From: Rhodospirillales bacterium
Lineage (GTDB): Bacteria > Pseudomonadota > Alphaproteobacteria > Micavibrionales > Micavibrionaceae
NCBI GenBank assembly: GCA_020638365.1
Contig: JACKIQ010000001.1
Location: 520,249-584,248 of the forward strand
Direction: 5' to 3'
Length of the DNA stretch: 64,000 nt
Position 1 is the first letter of the stretch. Each line of letters begins with the position of its first letter. This document shows positions 23,069 to 31,604 of this stretch, in pieces. Made by a program: the position numbers and the translations under genes. The notes under the pieces are model-generated. The model had not been told where the DNA came from. It searched no databases and was given only the letters and a program-made list of their open reading frames with translations.

Positions 23069-24625
23069 CTAGTTTTCCGTCCATTTCAGAACAGGGTACT
23101 TGGCCGCCTGCACCTCATCAAGCCTGCGGCGCGGCGACGAAAGGGGGAAGGCATGGAAATCATCCGCCTTGCCGTTTCGAACATCGGACGCGAAATCCTT
23201 CATGACGCTTATAAAACGGTCGATGCTATCCTTGCTTTCGGTTTCGGTCGGCTCAATGAGCATCGTTCCTTGCAGAACGAGCGGAAAGTAGGTCGTCATC
23301 GGGTGATAGCCTCGTTCTACCAGGCCTTTCGCAATATCCAAGGTCGTGACGCCCAGCTCCTTCTGCTTCTTGTCGGTCAGAAGGCATTCGTGCATACAGG
23401 GACCTTCATAGGGGACATGGTACTCGTCCTTGAGGCAGGCCAGAATATAGTTCGCGTTGAGAACCGCGTCTTCCGCGACCTGCTTCAGACCGTCCGCGCC
23501 GTGCGAGAGCATGTAGGTCAGTGCGCGGACATGCATCCCGAACTGGCCCTGAAACGCCTTGAGTCTGCCAAGCGTTTCAGGACGGTCCTCGCCGCTTTCA
23601 AGCCGGTATGTTTCTCCGTCCTTAACCACGGTCGGAACGGGCATGGCATGAGCCAGTTTTTCCGAGCAGCAAATCGGTCCGGAACCGGGCCCGCCCCCGC
23701 CATGGGGCGTTGAAAAGGTTTTGTGCAGGTTGATGTGCATGACATCGACACCGAAATCGCCGGGGCGGATTTTTCCGACCAGCGCGTTGAAATTCGCGCC
23801 GTCGCAATAGAAATAACCGCCCGCCTCGTGCAGAAGATCGACAATTTCAAGAATTTCCGTTTCGAAAAGACCGCAAGTGTTGGGATTTGTGACCATCATC
23901 CCGGCGATATCCGCTCCCTCAGGGTCGGTTTCAAACAACGCTTCCCTGAACGCCTCGACAGTCAGACGTCCGGTTTCGCGGGTCGGGATATTGCGAACCT
24001 GAAACCCGCACATGACGGCGGTCGCAGGGTTGGTCCCGTGTGCGGAGTCAGGGGATAGAACGATCTTGCGGCGCGTTTGCCCCGCAAGTTCATGCGCACG
24101 GCGGATTGTCATCATACCAGCCAGTTCCCCGTGCGCACCCGCAGCGGGCGTCAGGCAAACGCCGGGAAGCCCAGTGAGTTCAGCCAGCCAGTTTTGCAAT
24201 TCGTGCTGGAGCTTTAATGCGCCCTGAACCGTTTCCTCCGGCTGGAGAGGATGGATGTTCGCAAACCCATTCAAGCGCGCCACTTTCTCGTTCAGGCGCG
24301 GGTTGTGTTTCATCGTACAGGAGCCAAGGGGGAAAAACCCGTGGTCAATTGAGTAGTTCCAGGTACTCATCCTTACAAAATGGCGGAGGACCTGCGGTTC
24401 GCTGAGTTGCGGGAGGCCGACATTTTCCCGTGCCTGCGCTCCTGTGCGCAAAGGAGCCTTCGCGGGTTCGGGCAGGTCAACGCCCGGGCTATCGCTGAAT
24501 TCCTTTTCCCAAAGCAGGTTTTCCTCGTAGTTCAGCCCGCGGTCGCCCGCATAGGCTTCGAGGGCCGCTTTTTCACGTTCCTTATTATTTGTCTCGGTCA
24601 TAATTTTTGCTTCTGCTGCACTCAT
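23069..24625 (-). CDS. gcvPB: Glycine dehydrogenase (decarboxylating) subunit 2
   Basis: The beta half of the two-subunit P-protein, the PLP enzyme that decarboxylates glycine and passes aminomethyl to lipoyl-GcvH. The 518-residue product carries FPLGSCTMKHNPRLNE, SPDSAHGTNPATA and the PLP lysine motif NLHKTFSTPHGGGGPGSGP. The N-terminal 40 residues (EREKAALEAYAGDRGLNYEE) are typical of this subunit. It is last in the gcvT-gcvH-gcvPA operon, 19 bases after a small membrane protein gene. Confidence 0.97.
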   Translation of the reverse strand: MSAAEAKIMTETNNKEREKAALEAYAGDRGLNYEENLLWEKEFSDSPGVDLPEPAKAPLRTGAQARENVGLPQLSEPQVLRHFVRMSTWNYSIDHGFFPLGSCTMKHNPRLNEKVARLNGFANIHPLQPEETVQGALKLQHELQNWLAELTGLPGVCLTPAAGAHGELAGMMTIRRAHELAGQTRRKIVLSPDSAHGTNPATAVMCGFQVRNIPTRETGRLTVEAFREALFETDPEGADIAGMMVTNPNTCGLFETEILEIVDLLHEAGGYFYCDGANFNALVGKIRPGDFGVDVMHINLHKTFSTPHGGGGPGSGPICCSEKLAHAMPVPTVVKDGETYRLESGEDRPETLGRLKAFQGQFGMHVRALTYMLSHGADGLKQVAEDAVLNANYILACLKDEYHVPYEGPCMHECLLTDKKQKELGVTTLDIAKGLVERGYHPMTTYFPLVLQGTMLIEPTETESKDSIDRFISVMKDFASDVRNGKADDFHAFPLSSPRRRLDEVQAAKYPVLKWTEN

Positions 24626-24644
24626 ACCTTAAACCATCCTTGCA

Positions 24645-25028
24645 CTAGAACCTTTGTGTCGCCTGATTACATTCAAATTTCTCGACGCTGCTCGGGAGTC
24701 CTTTTGTATCCTTTTCTATAATTTCCATATTGCCGGACAGACGATCGAGATTAATCGTGGTCATTCCAAGATTGTGTTTCCACTCGGCGATAATCAGATA
24801 CTCCGTAAAATTATGGATCTTTTCCATGGCTATCACTTCGCCTTCCAGCGTAAAAAGCCGCTGACGATCGTCAATCATAAGGCCTATCTTCGTTTTTCGG
24901 TCAGAAGTTTCGCATTTCAGATAGCGGCGAGGCTGGTCCTGCTGCAAAACAAACAAGGATAACCCTACCCCGGCTCCGCCCAGCATCAAGCCCAAAAGAA
25001 ACATCACAAAGCCGGTGTAAGAGTTCAT
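24645..25028 (-). CDS. Small membrane-anchored protein inside the gcv operon
   Basis: I do not recognise this 127-residue protein. It has one N-terminal TM segment (residues 6-28, GFVMFLLGLMLGGAGVGLSL) followed by a soluble beta-rich part: KIGLMIDDRQRLFTLEGEVI and then FTEYLIIAEWKHNLGMTTIN. The start codon overlaps the gcvPA stop by four bases (ATGA) and the stop lies 19 bases before gcvPB, so it is translated within the operon. The overlap argues for a true gene. Similar-sized strands and an ending on NLDRLSGNMEII suggest a small lipocalin- or barrel-like fold, but this is speculation. Confidence 0.75.
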   Translation of the reverse strand: MNSYTGFVMFLLGLMLGGAGVGLSLFVLQQDQPRRYLKCETSDRKTKIGLMIDDRQRLFTLEGEVIAMEKIHNFTEYLIIAEWKHNLGMTTINLDRLSGNMEIIEKDTKGLPSSVEKFECNQATQRF

Positions 25029-26302
25029 ATCACTGTCTCCAATTCCTTTGCGAAAGCCTGAATGTCCCGGGAACTGGTCATTTCGGTCGCTGCAACGAGA
25101 AGGCGGGTTCCTTCCAACGGGAGGCCAGCAATAATTCCCTTCTTGCGCAGATCTTTAACCGCCTTTTCCGCAGTTACGGGAAGGTCGATAACAAATTCAT
25201 TAAAGAAAGACTGATTTTCAACCTTGACGCCCTTCACGGCCGCCAGCGTATCAGCAAGGTTGCATGCCGCTTCGTGGTTGAGGCGGGCCAGACGCTTAAA
25301 GCCTTCCTCGCCCAGCAGGGCCAGATGAACGGTAAAAGCCAGTGCGCACAGGCCCTGATTCGTGCAGATGTTCGAGGTCGCCTTGTCGCGCCGGATGTGC
25401 TGCTCCCGCGTGGAGAGAGTCAACACATAACCGCGTCGGCCATCCGCATCCTTAGTCATGCCGCACAGACGCCCAGGCATCTGGCGGAGATATTTTTCCC
25501 TGCATGCGAAGAAACCGAGATGAGGTCCGCCAAAGCCCATCGGCAGGCCTATGGATTGCGCCTCCCCGCAGACGATATCAGCCTGAGCAGGCGAAGGCAG
25601 AAGCCCCAGAGAAACTATTTCAGTGATCAGAACAACGAGAAGCGCACCCGTTTCGTCACACTTTTTTCTCCATTTGTCATATTTGTGAGGTGTGCCGAAA
25701 AAGTCGGGGGACTGCACGATGACGCATGCGGTCTGCTCGTCCGGTTCTCCCTCAGATAAGGCTGAACCTTCGAAGTTCCCGAGATAAGAACCCAGAACTT
25801 CCCTGTATTGCGGGTGAAGAGGCGCACCGATTACAACCTTACTGCGCTTGGTCACGCGCATCGCCATCAAGGCCGCCTCGGCCAGGGCTGTCGAGCCGCA
25901 ATACATGGAGGCGTTGGCGACGTCCTGCCCGGTGAGGCGGGCGATCATGGTCTGGTATTCGAAAATCACCTGCAATGTACCTTGCGCAATTTCCGGCTGG
26001 TATGGGGTGTAGGCGGTCAGGAACTCGGAACGCTGTATGATATAGTCGACCGATGCGGGCACATGGTGGAAATATGTCCCCGCACCAAGGAAAAACGGTC
26101 CGTCCGGCGCTGCCCGGTTCTCGTTGGCGTACGACGACATGATCCGCTCGACTTCGAGCTCTCCTTTATGGGAAGGCAAATTCGCCGTCCCTTTAATGAA
26201 AGCCTGTTCCGGCACATCTTTGTAAAGCGCATCAACGCTCTTTACCCCAATGGTGCGGAGCATTTCACCCCGGGCGTTTTTGCTGAGCGGGAGATAGCGC
26301 AT
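25025..26302 (-). CDS. gcvPA: Glycine dehydrogenase (decarboxylating) subunit 1
   Basis: The alpha half of the split P-protein. It starts MRYLPLSKNARGEMLRTIGV, has FLGAGTYFHHVPASVDYI and TAYTPYQPEIAQGTLQVIFE, and ends with the C-terminal domain GLPLEGTRLLVAATE. The ATG at 26302 shares a base with the gcvH stop (TGATG), a coupled junction; the TTG one codon earlier is less likely. 425 residues, slightly shorter than the usual 445. Confidence 0.97.
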   Translation of the reverse strand: MRYLPLSKNARGEMLRTIGVKSVDALYKDVPEQAFIKGTANLPSHKGELEVERIMSSYANENRAAPDGPFFLGAGTYFHHVPASVDYIIQRSEFLTAYTPYQPEIAQGTLQVIFEYQTMIARLTGQDVANASMYCGSTALAEAALMAMRVTKRSKVVIGAPLHPQYREVLGSYLGNFEGSALSEGEPDEQTACVIVQSPDFFGTPHKYDKWRKKCDETGALLVVLITEIVSLGLLPSPAQADIVCGEAQSIGLPMGFGGPHLGFFACREKYLRQMPGRLCGMTKDADGRRGYVLTLSTREQHIRRDKATSNICTNQGLCALAFTVHLALLGEEGFKRLARLNHEAACNLADTLAAVKGVKVENQSFFNEFVIDLPVTAEKAVKDLRKKGIIAGLPLEGTRLLVAATEMTSSRDIQAFAKELETVI

Positions 26303-26679
26303 CAATCAATTTCCTTCAGATATTCGTTGTAGGCGGACTCGTCCATGAGTTCGCTCAAAGACGCGGCATTCTCCGCCTTGATTTTCACGATCCAGCCGTT
26401 GTCATTGACCGGGTTTTTGATCAGTTCGAGGTCGTCCACCATGGCATTGTTCACCTCGACGACCTCCCCGGGAACAGGGGTATAGACTTCAGCGGCGGCC
26501 TTGACGGATTCAATTACCGCAACATCCCCGCCCTTGGTCACTTTTTTACCTACATCGGGAAGTTCAAGGAATACGAGGTCTCCCAAGGCATCCTGAGCAT
26601 GCTTGGTGATCCCGATCCAGACGATATCATCCTGCACGAGTACACACTCATGATCCTTCGTGAATTTCAATGCGCTCAT
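26302..26679 (-). CDS. gcvH: Glycine cleavage system H protein
   Basis: The lipoyl carrier protein of the glycine cleavage system. The 125-residue product begins MSALKFTKDHECVLVQDDIV, contains GITKHAQDALGDLVFLELPD, and has the lipoyl lysine Lys60 in the motif AVIESVKAAAEVY. It lies 48 bases after gcvT, and its stop overlaps the gcvPA start. Confidence 0.98.
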   Translation of the reverse strand: MSALKFTKDHECVLVQDDIVWIGITKHAQDALGDLVFLELPDVGKKVTKGGDVAVIESVKAAAEVYTPVPGEVVEVNNAMVDDLELIKNPVNDNGWIVKIKAENAASLSELMDESAYNEYLKEID

Positions 26680-26727
26680 TAATGCCTACCTTTCTGTCAT
26701 TAAGCGTTTGTTCGTCTAAAGTCCTGT

Positions 26728-27852
26728 TTAAGCCGCGTTCTGCTTTTTCATGGATTTTGTGCGCGGCTTCATAAAGGGCATCGCAGATATTTCCGCAGCC
26801 AGCCTACGGTCCCTGACCACTACGAAAACCTGCTCTCCCGGTTTTGCGAAATCGGGGTGGACGTAGCCCTGACCGATCGACGCTTTCAGTGTCGGAGACG
26901 GGCCACCGCTGGTCAGGCTGCCAATTTTCTGGCCGTCCCTGTTCAGAATCTCAGCCCCTTCGCGCGCGACGCCCCGTTCCGTGAGCTTAACTCCCACGCG
27001 CTTTCTGGACACGCCATTTTCTCGTTCATTCAGTGTACGCTTCGCCCCAATAAAGCCCGTGTTGTCCTTGCTCATGACCCAACCCAGATCAGCTTCGAGA
27101 GGCGATGTTCCGCCGTCAATATCGTGTCCGTACAGACAATATCCCATCTCAAGGCGCAAGGAGTCGCGGGCGGCTAGGCCGATCGGCTTCACGTCCTTGT
27201 GTCCGGCCAGAGTTTCCCATATCTTGCGGGCCGCCTTATTGTGCACACTGATTTCAAAGCCGTCCTCGCCGGTGTACCCCAAGCGTGAGATATGGACCGT
27301 TTCGCCTAAAATTTTGACTTCGGGCATGATGAACATATAGGGCAGTTCCGAGAGATCTATATCGAAAAGATCCGCCATGACCGCTTCCGCCTTCGGACCC
27401 TGAACCGCGATTAAGCTACGGTCCTCAAGGTATTCCAGATTGATGTCGCCGGGAAGGTGGGTTTTCATCCAGGCGATATCTTTTTCCTTGCAGCCTGCGT
27501 TAATGACGATGAAAAACTCGTCCTCGGCCAAGCGCGTGATAATCAGGTCGTCCACGATCCCGCCTTCAGGGTTGGTCAAAACGGTGTACTGCGCCCGGCC
27601 TATCGGTTTTGAACGAAAGGCGGAAGGCGTGATTTTTTCCAGAAATCCGGATACTCCTTCGCCATCCAAAATAACCTGCCCCATGTGGGACACATCGAAT
27701 ATGCCGGCGGATTCGCGCACCCATTCATGTTCCTTAAGAACGCCCAACCCGTAGTATAGCGGCATGTCATAGCCTGCAAAGGGTCCCATTTTTGCGCCAA
27801 GAGCGAGGTGAGAGTCATGCAAGGCCGTTTTGCGCGTATCGGTTTCCGCCAC
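26728..27852 (-). CDS. gcvT: Aminomethyltransferase (T protein)
   Basis: GcvT transfers the methylene group to tetrahydrofolate. The core LGAKMGPFAGYDMPLYYGLG, GIFDVSHMGQVILDGEG, LGYTGEDGFEISVHN and RDSLRLEMGYCLYGHDID are diagnostic. The frame is open to an ATG at 27888, but that ATG lies just upstream of a TATAAT promoter element at 27883-27878. The GTG at 27852 has AGGGAGA seven bases upstream, so I prefer it (374 residues). First gene of the gcvT-gcvH-gcvPA-orf-gcvPB operon. No glycine riboswitch-like sequence is evident upstream, where the gap to the next gene is only 115 bases. Confidence 0.96.
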   Translation of the reverse strand: MAETDTRKTALHDSHLALGAKMGPFAGYDMPLYYGLGVLKEHEWVRESAGIFDVSHMGQVILDGEGVSGFLEKITPSAFRSKPIGRAQYTVLTNPEGGIVDDLIITRLAEDEFFIVINAGCKEKDIAWMKTHLPGDINLEYLEDRSLIAVQGPKAEAVMADLFDIDLSELPYMFIMPEVKILGETVHISRLGYTGEDGFEISVHNKAARKIWETLAGHKDVKPIGLAARDSLRLEMGYCLYGHDIDGGTSPLEADLGWVMSKDNTGFIGAKRTLNERENGVSRKRVGVKLTERGVAREGAEILNRDGQKIGSLTSGGPSPTLKASIGQGYVHPDFAKPGEQVFVVVRDRRLAAEISAMPFMKPRTKSMKKQNAA

Positions 27853-27877
27853 AGTATTTTCTCCCTGATTTGAACAG

Positions 27878-27906
27878 ATTATAGGCATAGCAAATGTTTG
27901 ACAGAA
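27878..27906 (-). promoter_or_regulatory. Promoter of the gcv operon
   Basis: On the minus strand a perfect TATAAT (27883-27878) with a TTCTGT at -35 (17-base spacer) lies 25 bases upstream of the GTG start of gcvT. The -35 is weak. Confidence 0.5.
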
Positions 27907-27967
27907 CTTTAAGTCAAAAAACGACTAAAAGAGCGTAAATTCGTGCTGTTTTTATTGGTCGGGGAGA

Positions 27968-29254
27968 TCAGGGCTCGCGCAGGGCATTCTGGCTCACCCG
28001 CAACAGAGGCTTGAAGATCGCACGCAGAACCGAAATTTTCCCCGAGAGAATGTTTGCTTCGACAGTCATTCCGGGGTAAATCGGCTCAAACCCCTTTACG
28101 GATTCCGGATCGAGAGCGATTTTTACACGGTAGAAGACCGCGCCGGAATCATCGCGCAGAGAATCAGCGCTAATTTCGGTTATGCTGCCCTTGAGCGTAC
28201 CGTAAATTGAAGAATCGTAAGCGGTGATTTTCACGCTTGCGGGAAGGCCGTTCCAGACAAGGCCGCGGTCCTTGGTGTTCATTCTGGCTTCCACGATCAG
28301 ATTGTCGTCTAGGGGAATAATCTCGGCAAGGATCGCGCCGGGTCCGATCACCCCGCCTTCCGTATTGATATGGATCTTGTTGACCAACCCCTTTACAGGG
28401 GCGTAAAGGGCCGTACGCTGAACCTGATCGAGATCGGCCTTCAGTTTTTCCTGGAGCTTCTGGCGGTCGAGTTCGACCTTGCTTATTTCGTCTAGAACCT
28501 CCATCTTGAGACGTTCGTCGAGTTCGGCCTTTTGCTTGCGGATTTCTTCAAGTTCGGCTCTGGTGATCGGGATCATTTTCTCGATACTGCCGATGCGGGT
28601 GTCGAAGTTGCTGACCTCGCTTTTTGAATCGAGATAACGGCTCTCCGATACAGCTCCGGAACGGCGCAGCTTTTCGTTAATGTTCAGCTTATCCTGAGCG
28701 ATCTTGCGTTCGGCTCTAAGGTTGCCTAGTTGCTGTTTCAGGTCTTCGAGTTTCAGCGTTTTCTGGTTTTCGCGTTCCTCGAATACGCCGCGCTTTTCCT
28801 CCTGCGATTGCATGCGAGATTCGAACAGGCGCTCCTCGTTGGTGGCAATCTCTGCCAGACCGCCTTTCCGATCCTCCTCGGCCAGAGTAAATTCCTTTTC
28901 TCCGAGCCGTTCTGATTCAAGGCGGAGGGCGCGGATATCCAGAGCCTTCATCGCTATGCGATTGCCTTCGAGTTCTGAGGACGCGCCCTGATTGCGGATC
29001 TGGAACAGAGGCTGGCCCTTTTCCACGCGCTGGCCTTCGCGGACAAGGATTTGATCGACGATCCCGCCTTCGAGATGCTGGACAAGTTTTGACTGGCCTG
29101 AGGGAATGATGCGACCCTGGGCACGGACCTGCTGGTCGATGCGAGAAAGGCCTGACCAGAGGAAAAAAGTTACAATGAGAAGGATGACCGTATAGAGAAG
29201 AGGACGGTAGTTCCATTCATGTCCATTGGAGATGTCCAGATCAAATTCGCTCAT
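27968..29254 (-). CDS. Type I secretion periplasmic adaptor (HlyD family)
   Basis: A 428-residue membrane fusion protein. A short cytoplasmic N-terminus is followed by one TM (about 20-40, LLYTVILLIVTFFLWSGLSR), then the lipoyl half-motif EGGIVDQILVREGQRVEKGQ. A long antiparallel coiled coil follows (about 110-285, Glu/Lys/Leu-rich), then the second lipoyl half YAPVKGLVNKIHINTEGGVI and the C-terminal beta-barrel domain ending YRVKIALDP and PGMTVEANILSG. This is HlyD/LapC architecture. The ATG overlaps the stop of the ABC gene by four bases. It bridges the inner membrane exporter to an outer membrane channel, here probably the TolC-like protein at 40562. Confidence 0.94.
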   Translation of the reverse strand: MSEFDLDISNGHEWNYRPLLYTVILLIVTFFLWSGLSRIDQQVRAQGRIIPSGQSKLVQHLEGGIVDQILVREGQRVEKGQPLFQIRNQGASSELEGNRIAMKALDIRALRLESERLGEKEFTLAEEDRKGGLAEIATNEERLFESRMQSQEEKRGVFEERENQKTLKLEDLKQQLGNLRAERKIAQDKLNINEKLRRSGAVSESRYLDSKSEVSNFDTRIGSIEKMIPITRAELEEIRKQKAELDERLKMEVLDEISKVELDRQKLQEKLKADLDQVQRTALYAPVKGLVNKIHINTEGGVIGPGAILAEIIPLDDNLIVEARMNTKDRGLVWNGLPASVKITAYDSSIYGTLKGSITEISADSLRDDSGAVFYRVKIALDPESVKGFEPIYPGMTVEANILSGKISVLRAIFKPLLRVSQNALREP

Positions 29255-31485
29255 GACCGCCCTCCGGGGTGAGCGGGTCCGGCTCCAAGGGCGTGCAGGA
29301 TTTCATCTCGCGGTCCATCGGACGTTATGCGGCCCCTAGTTAAAAGAACCAGACGATCAACAAGCGGGAGGAGTGTCGTGCGATGCGTGACGAGAATAAA
29401 GGTCTTATCCTTCAGATAGGTCTTCAGGTTTCTTTGGATCGCCTGTTCGAGCATCGAGTCCATTCCCGTTGTCGGTTCATCGAAAATCAGGATGGACGGA
29501 TTGCGGATCATTGCGCGAGCGAGAGAAATGGCCTGCTGCTGGCCTCCTGAAAGGCGGGCGCCACCCTCTCCTATTTCCGTATCATAGCCCTGCCCGGTCT
29601 GCTGGATGTACATATTTACACCGGAAAGCTCCGCAGCGCGGGCGAAGTCCTGTTCGCTCACATCGTGGGCGCCGAGCAAGATGTTGTCGCGGATCGTGCC
29701 AGAAAAGAAGAACGCTTTCTGAGGTACAAAACCGATAGAGCGGCGCAACTCAGCAGGGAGAATCGTATCATGCGCGTACCCATCGTACAGGATCGTTCCC
29801 GTCAGCGGGGTCACAAGGCCACCCAAAAGATGGGCAAGCGTTGATTTTCCTGCCCCTGTCTGACCGATCAAGCCGACTTTCTCGCCCGCGCCGATAGAAA
29901 GGTTGATACCCTGCACGGCCGGCATGCTTTGCCCTTTGTACTGGTACGTGACGTTACGCAGTTCCATCTGTCCAGAAAAGGGACCTTTTTTACCCAAGGA
30001 CGCCGCAAGTTCCGTTTCGGAGGGTGTCGAGAAAATCGTGTCGATGGTCCGCAGGACATCGCGCGACTGTTTCAAGCGCGAGAGTACCGCCGCCACGCCC
30101 GTGACCGGCGCCACAGCGCGGCCAGAGAGGATTGTTGCGGCTATGAGGCCACCGATACTCAGATCGCCGGACTGGATCGCATATACCCCGAAAAAAACAA
30201 CGAAGACGTTAACAAGGGCCATAATCAGGGCGCAGAGATTGCCCGCCACGTTCAAAGCGGACTGGTTACGGCGGGCGCTTGCGGCGGCGTGTTCGCAGGA
30301 CTCGCTCCAGCGCGCCAGACGCGCTCCTGACGCACCGAACATGCGGATCGCCTGCACCCCGCCAAGCATTTCAACCAGAACTGACGATTTGGATTGCGTC
30401 GTCGTAAAAAGTTCTCGCGTGCTGCGGGTCAGAAGAGACTGCATGACCGTCTGAACCGCGAGAATTGCCAAGACTCCGGCAACGGGGACCAAGGTCACCG
30501 CCGGGGCGATCCAGTGAATCACCAGAATGAACAAGAGTGCGAAGGGCAAATCCACAAAAGCCGGGACAAGGCGTGTTGAGTAGAAATCGCGCAACCCCTG
30601 CAGCTCCTTAAAAATGTTGGTTTTTTCTCCAATGGTCATGGATGTCGCATCGGGAGAAAGATCAATCAGGCGCTCCATCAGCGCACGGTCAAAACGGACG
30701 CTCAGGCGTGCTGCCACTTTTTCGAGAATATGTGCGCGGATTGTGCGGAACAGGAAATCAAAGGACAAGGCCAGCGTAATCCCTAGAGTCAGGACGAACA
30801 GAGTATCGACCGCGAAATTCGGGACCACGCGGTCATACACATTCATCGTAAAGATCGGCAGGGCGATCACGAAGAGGTTGATAAACAAAGAACAGACCAG
30901 AATTTCGGCATATCCGGGCCAGTAGGCGCGGATAGGCTGCCAGAACCAATCAACCTTTCCCTGCTTCCACATGTGGGCGGTCGTCGCGTCGTCCTTTCCC
31001 TTGGCCGTTATCAGCACCGCATGGCCGAGGTAGGAGTCGCGCAGAGAATCCTGATCCCATTCCACCTTCCCCTTACCGGGCAAATAACATCCAACGCCCT
31101 CTCCTTGCGCTGGAACGCGGACTATCGCTTTTTTTTCCTTCAGAAGAAGAATTACAGGCGCAGCCAGTTCACCGAGCATGCCGAAAGGGATTTTTTTTAT
31201 CTGCGCCTTCATGCCGATTTTATCGGCCATTTCCTGAAGGCCCGCGGGTTCCAGAAAATCCCCCGCGCTTTCCATTGCCGCCCGCACCGATTCCAGATCA
31301 GGATTTTTACCTTGCAGGGAAAGGATATAGCGAAAACTGTCCTGAAGAGGGTCGACCAACTTTTCGCCCCGGTTCACAGTCTTGCCGGGCCGAATTTTTT
31401 CTTCCGCCCCGATCCCCGGCCCGCCTGCTTCTGGCGCATTGGCGGCGGATTTTTTTCTGTTTGAGGTTTTGATTTTAGTGGACAT
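29251..31485 (-). CDS. Type I secretion ABC transporter with C39-like domain
   Basis: A 744-residue exporter of the LapB/RtxB type. Residues 45-180 form a C39-like domain lacking the catalytic Cys, as in transporters that bind RTX substrates without cleaving. A six-TM region follows at about 200-470 (AEILVCSLFINLFVIALPIF first), then the nucleotide-binding domain with Walker A GLIGQTGAGKSTLA, signature LSGGQQQAISLARAM, Walker B ILIFDEPT and the H-loop VTHRTT. The stop overlaps the adaptor start. The RTX substrate gene lies immediately upstream on the same strand. Adhesin export through the periplasm in one step is expected. Confidence 0.94.
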   Translation of the reverse strand: MSTKIKTSNRKKSAANAPEAGGPGIGAEEKIRPGKTVNRGEKLVDPLQDSFRYILSLQGKNPDLESVRAAMESAGDFLEPAGLQEMADKIGMKAQIKKIPFGMLGELAAPVILLLKEKKAIVRVPAQGEGVGCYLPGKGKVEWDQDSLRDSYLGHAVLITAKGKDDATTAHMWKQGKVDWFWQPIRAYWPGYAEILVCSLFINLFVIALPIFTMNVYDRVVPNFAVDTLFVLTLGITLALSFDFLFRTIRAHILEKVAARLSVRFDRALMERLIDLSPDATSMTIGEKTNIFKELQGLRDFYSTRLVPAFVDLPFALLFILVIHWIAPAVTLVPVAGVLAILAVQTVMQSLLTRSTRELFTTTQSKSSVLVEMLGGVQAIRMFGASGARLARWSESCEHAAASARRNQSALNVAGNLCALIMALVNVFVVFFGVYAIQSGDLSIGGLIAATILSGRAVAPVTGVAAVLSRLKQSRDVLRTIDTIFSTPSETELAASLGKKGPFSGQMELRNVTYQYKGQSMPAVQGINLSIGAGEKVGLIGQTGAGKSTLAHLLGGLVTPLTGTILYDGYAHDTILPAELRRSIGFVPQKAFFFSGTIRDNILLGAHDVSEQDFARAAELSGVNMYIQQTGQGYDTEIGEGGARLSGGQQQAISLARAMIRNPSILIFDEPTTGMDSMLEQAIQRNLKTYLKDKTFILVTHRTTLLPLVDRLVLLTRGRITSDGPRDEILHALGAGPAHPGGRS

Positions 31486-31563
31486 AGAACAGCGCTTACG
31501 GCGAGAATCACCGCTATAAAGTCGTGTTGATCAACGTTTTGAGGCTATCAGAAAACAGATTGT

Positions 31564-31604
31564 CCCACAACTCGGGGCACTTTTAGTGCCGGGTTTCCTG
31601 TGGG
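31564..31604. repeat. Stem-loop after the RTX gene
   Basis: Nested inverted repeats, outer CCCACA/TGTGGG (31564-31569 and 31599-31604) and inner GGCACT-TTT-AGTGCC (31576-31590), start right at the RTX stop codon. There is no T run on either side, so it may be an mRNA-stabilising or processing element rather than a terminator. It lies between the RTX gene and the ABC transporter gene. Confidence 0.5.

Noticed and set aside
27853..27967. Glycine riboswitch upstream of gcvT
   Set aside because: The 115-base gap to the neighbouring gene, with the promoter only about 25 bases before the start, leaves no room for a riboswitch.
29251..31485. Active C39 peptidase in the ABC exporter
   Set aside because: The N-terminal domain has the C39 outline but no catalytic cysteine, so it is a substrate-binding pseudo-peptidase domain.
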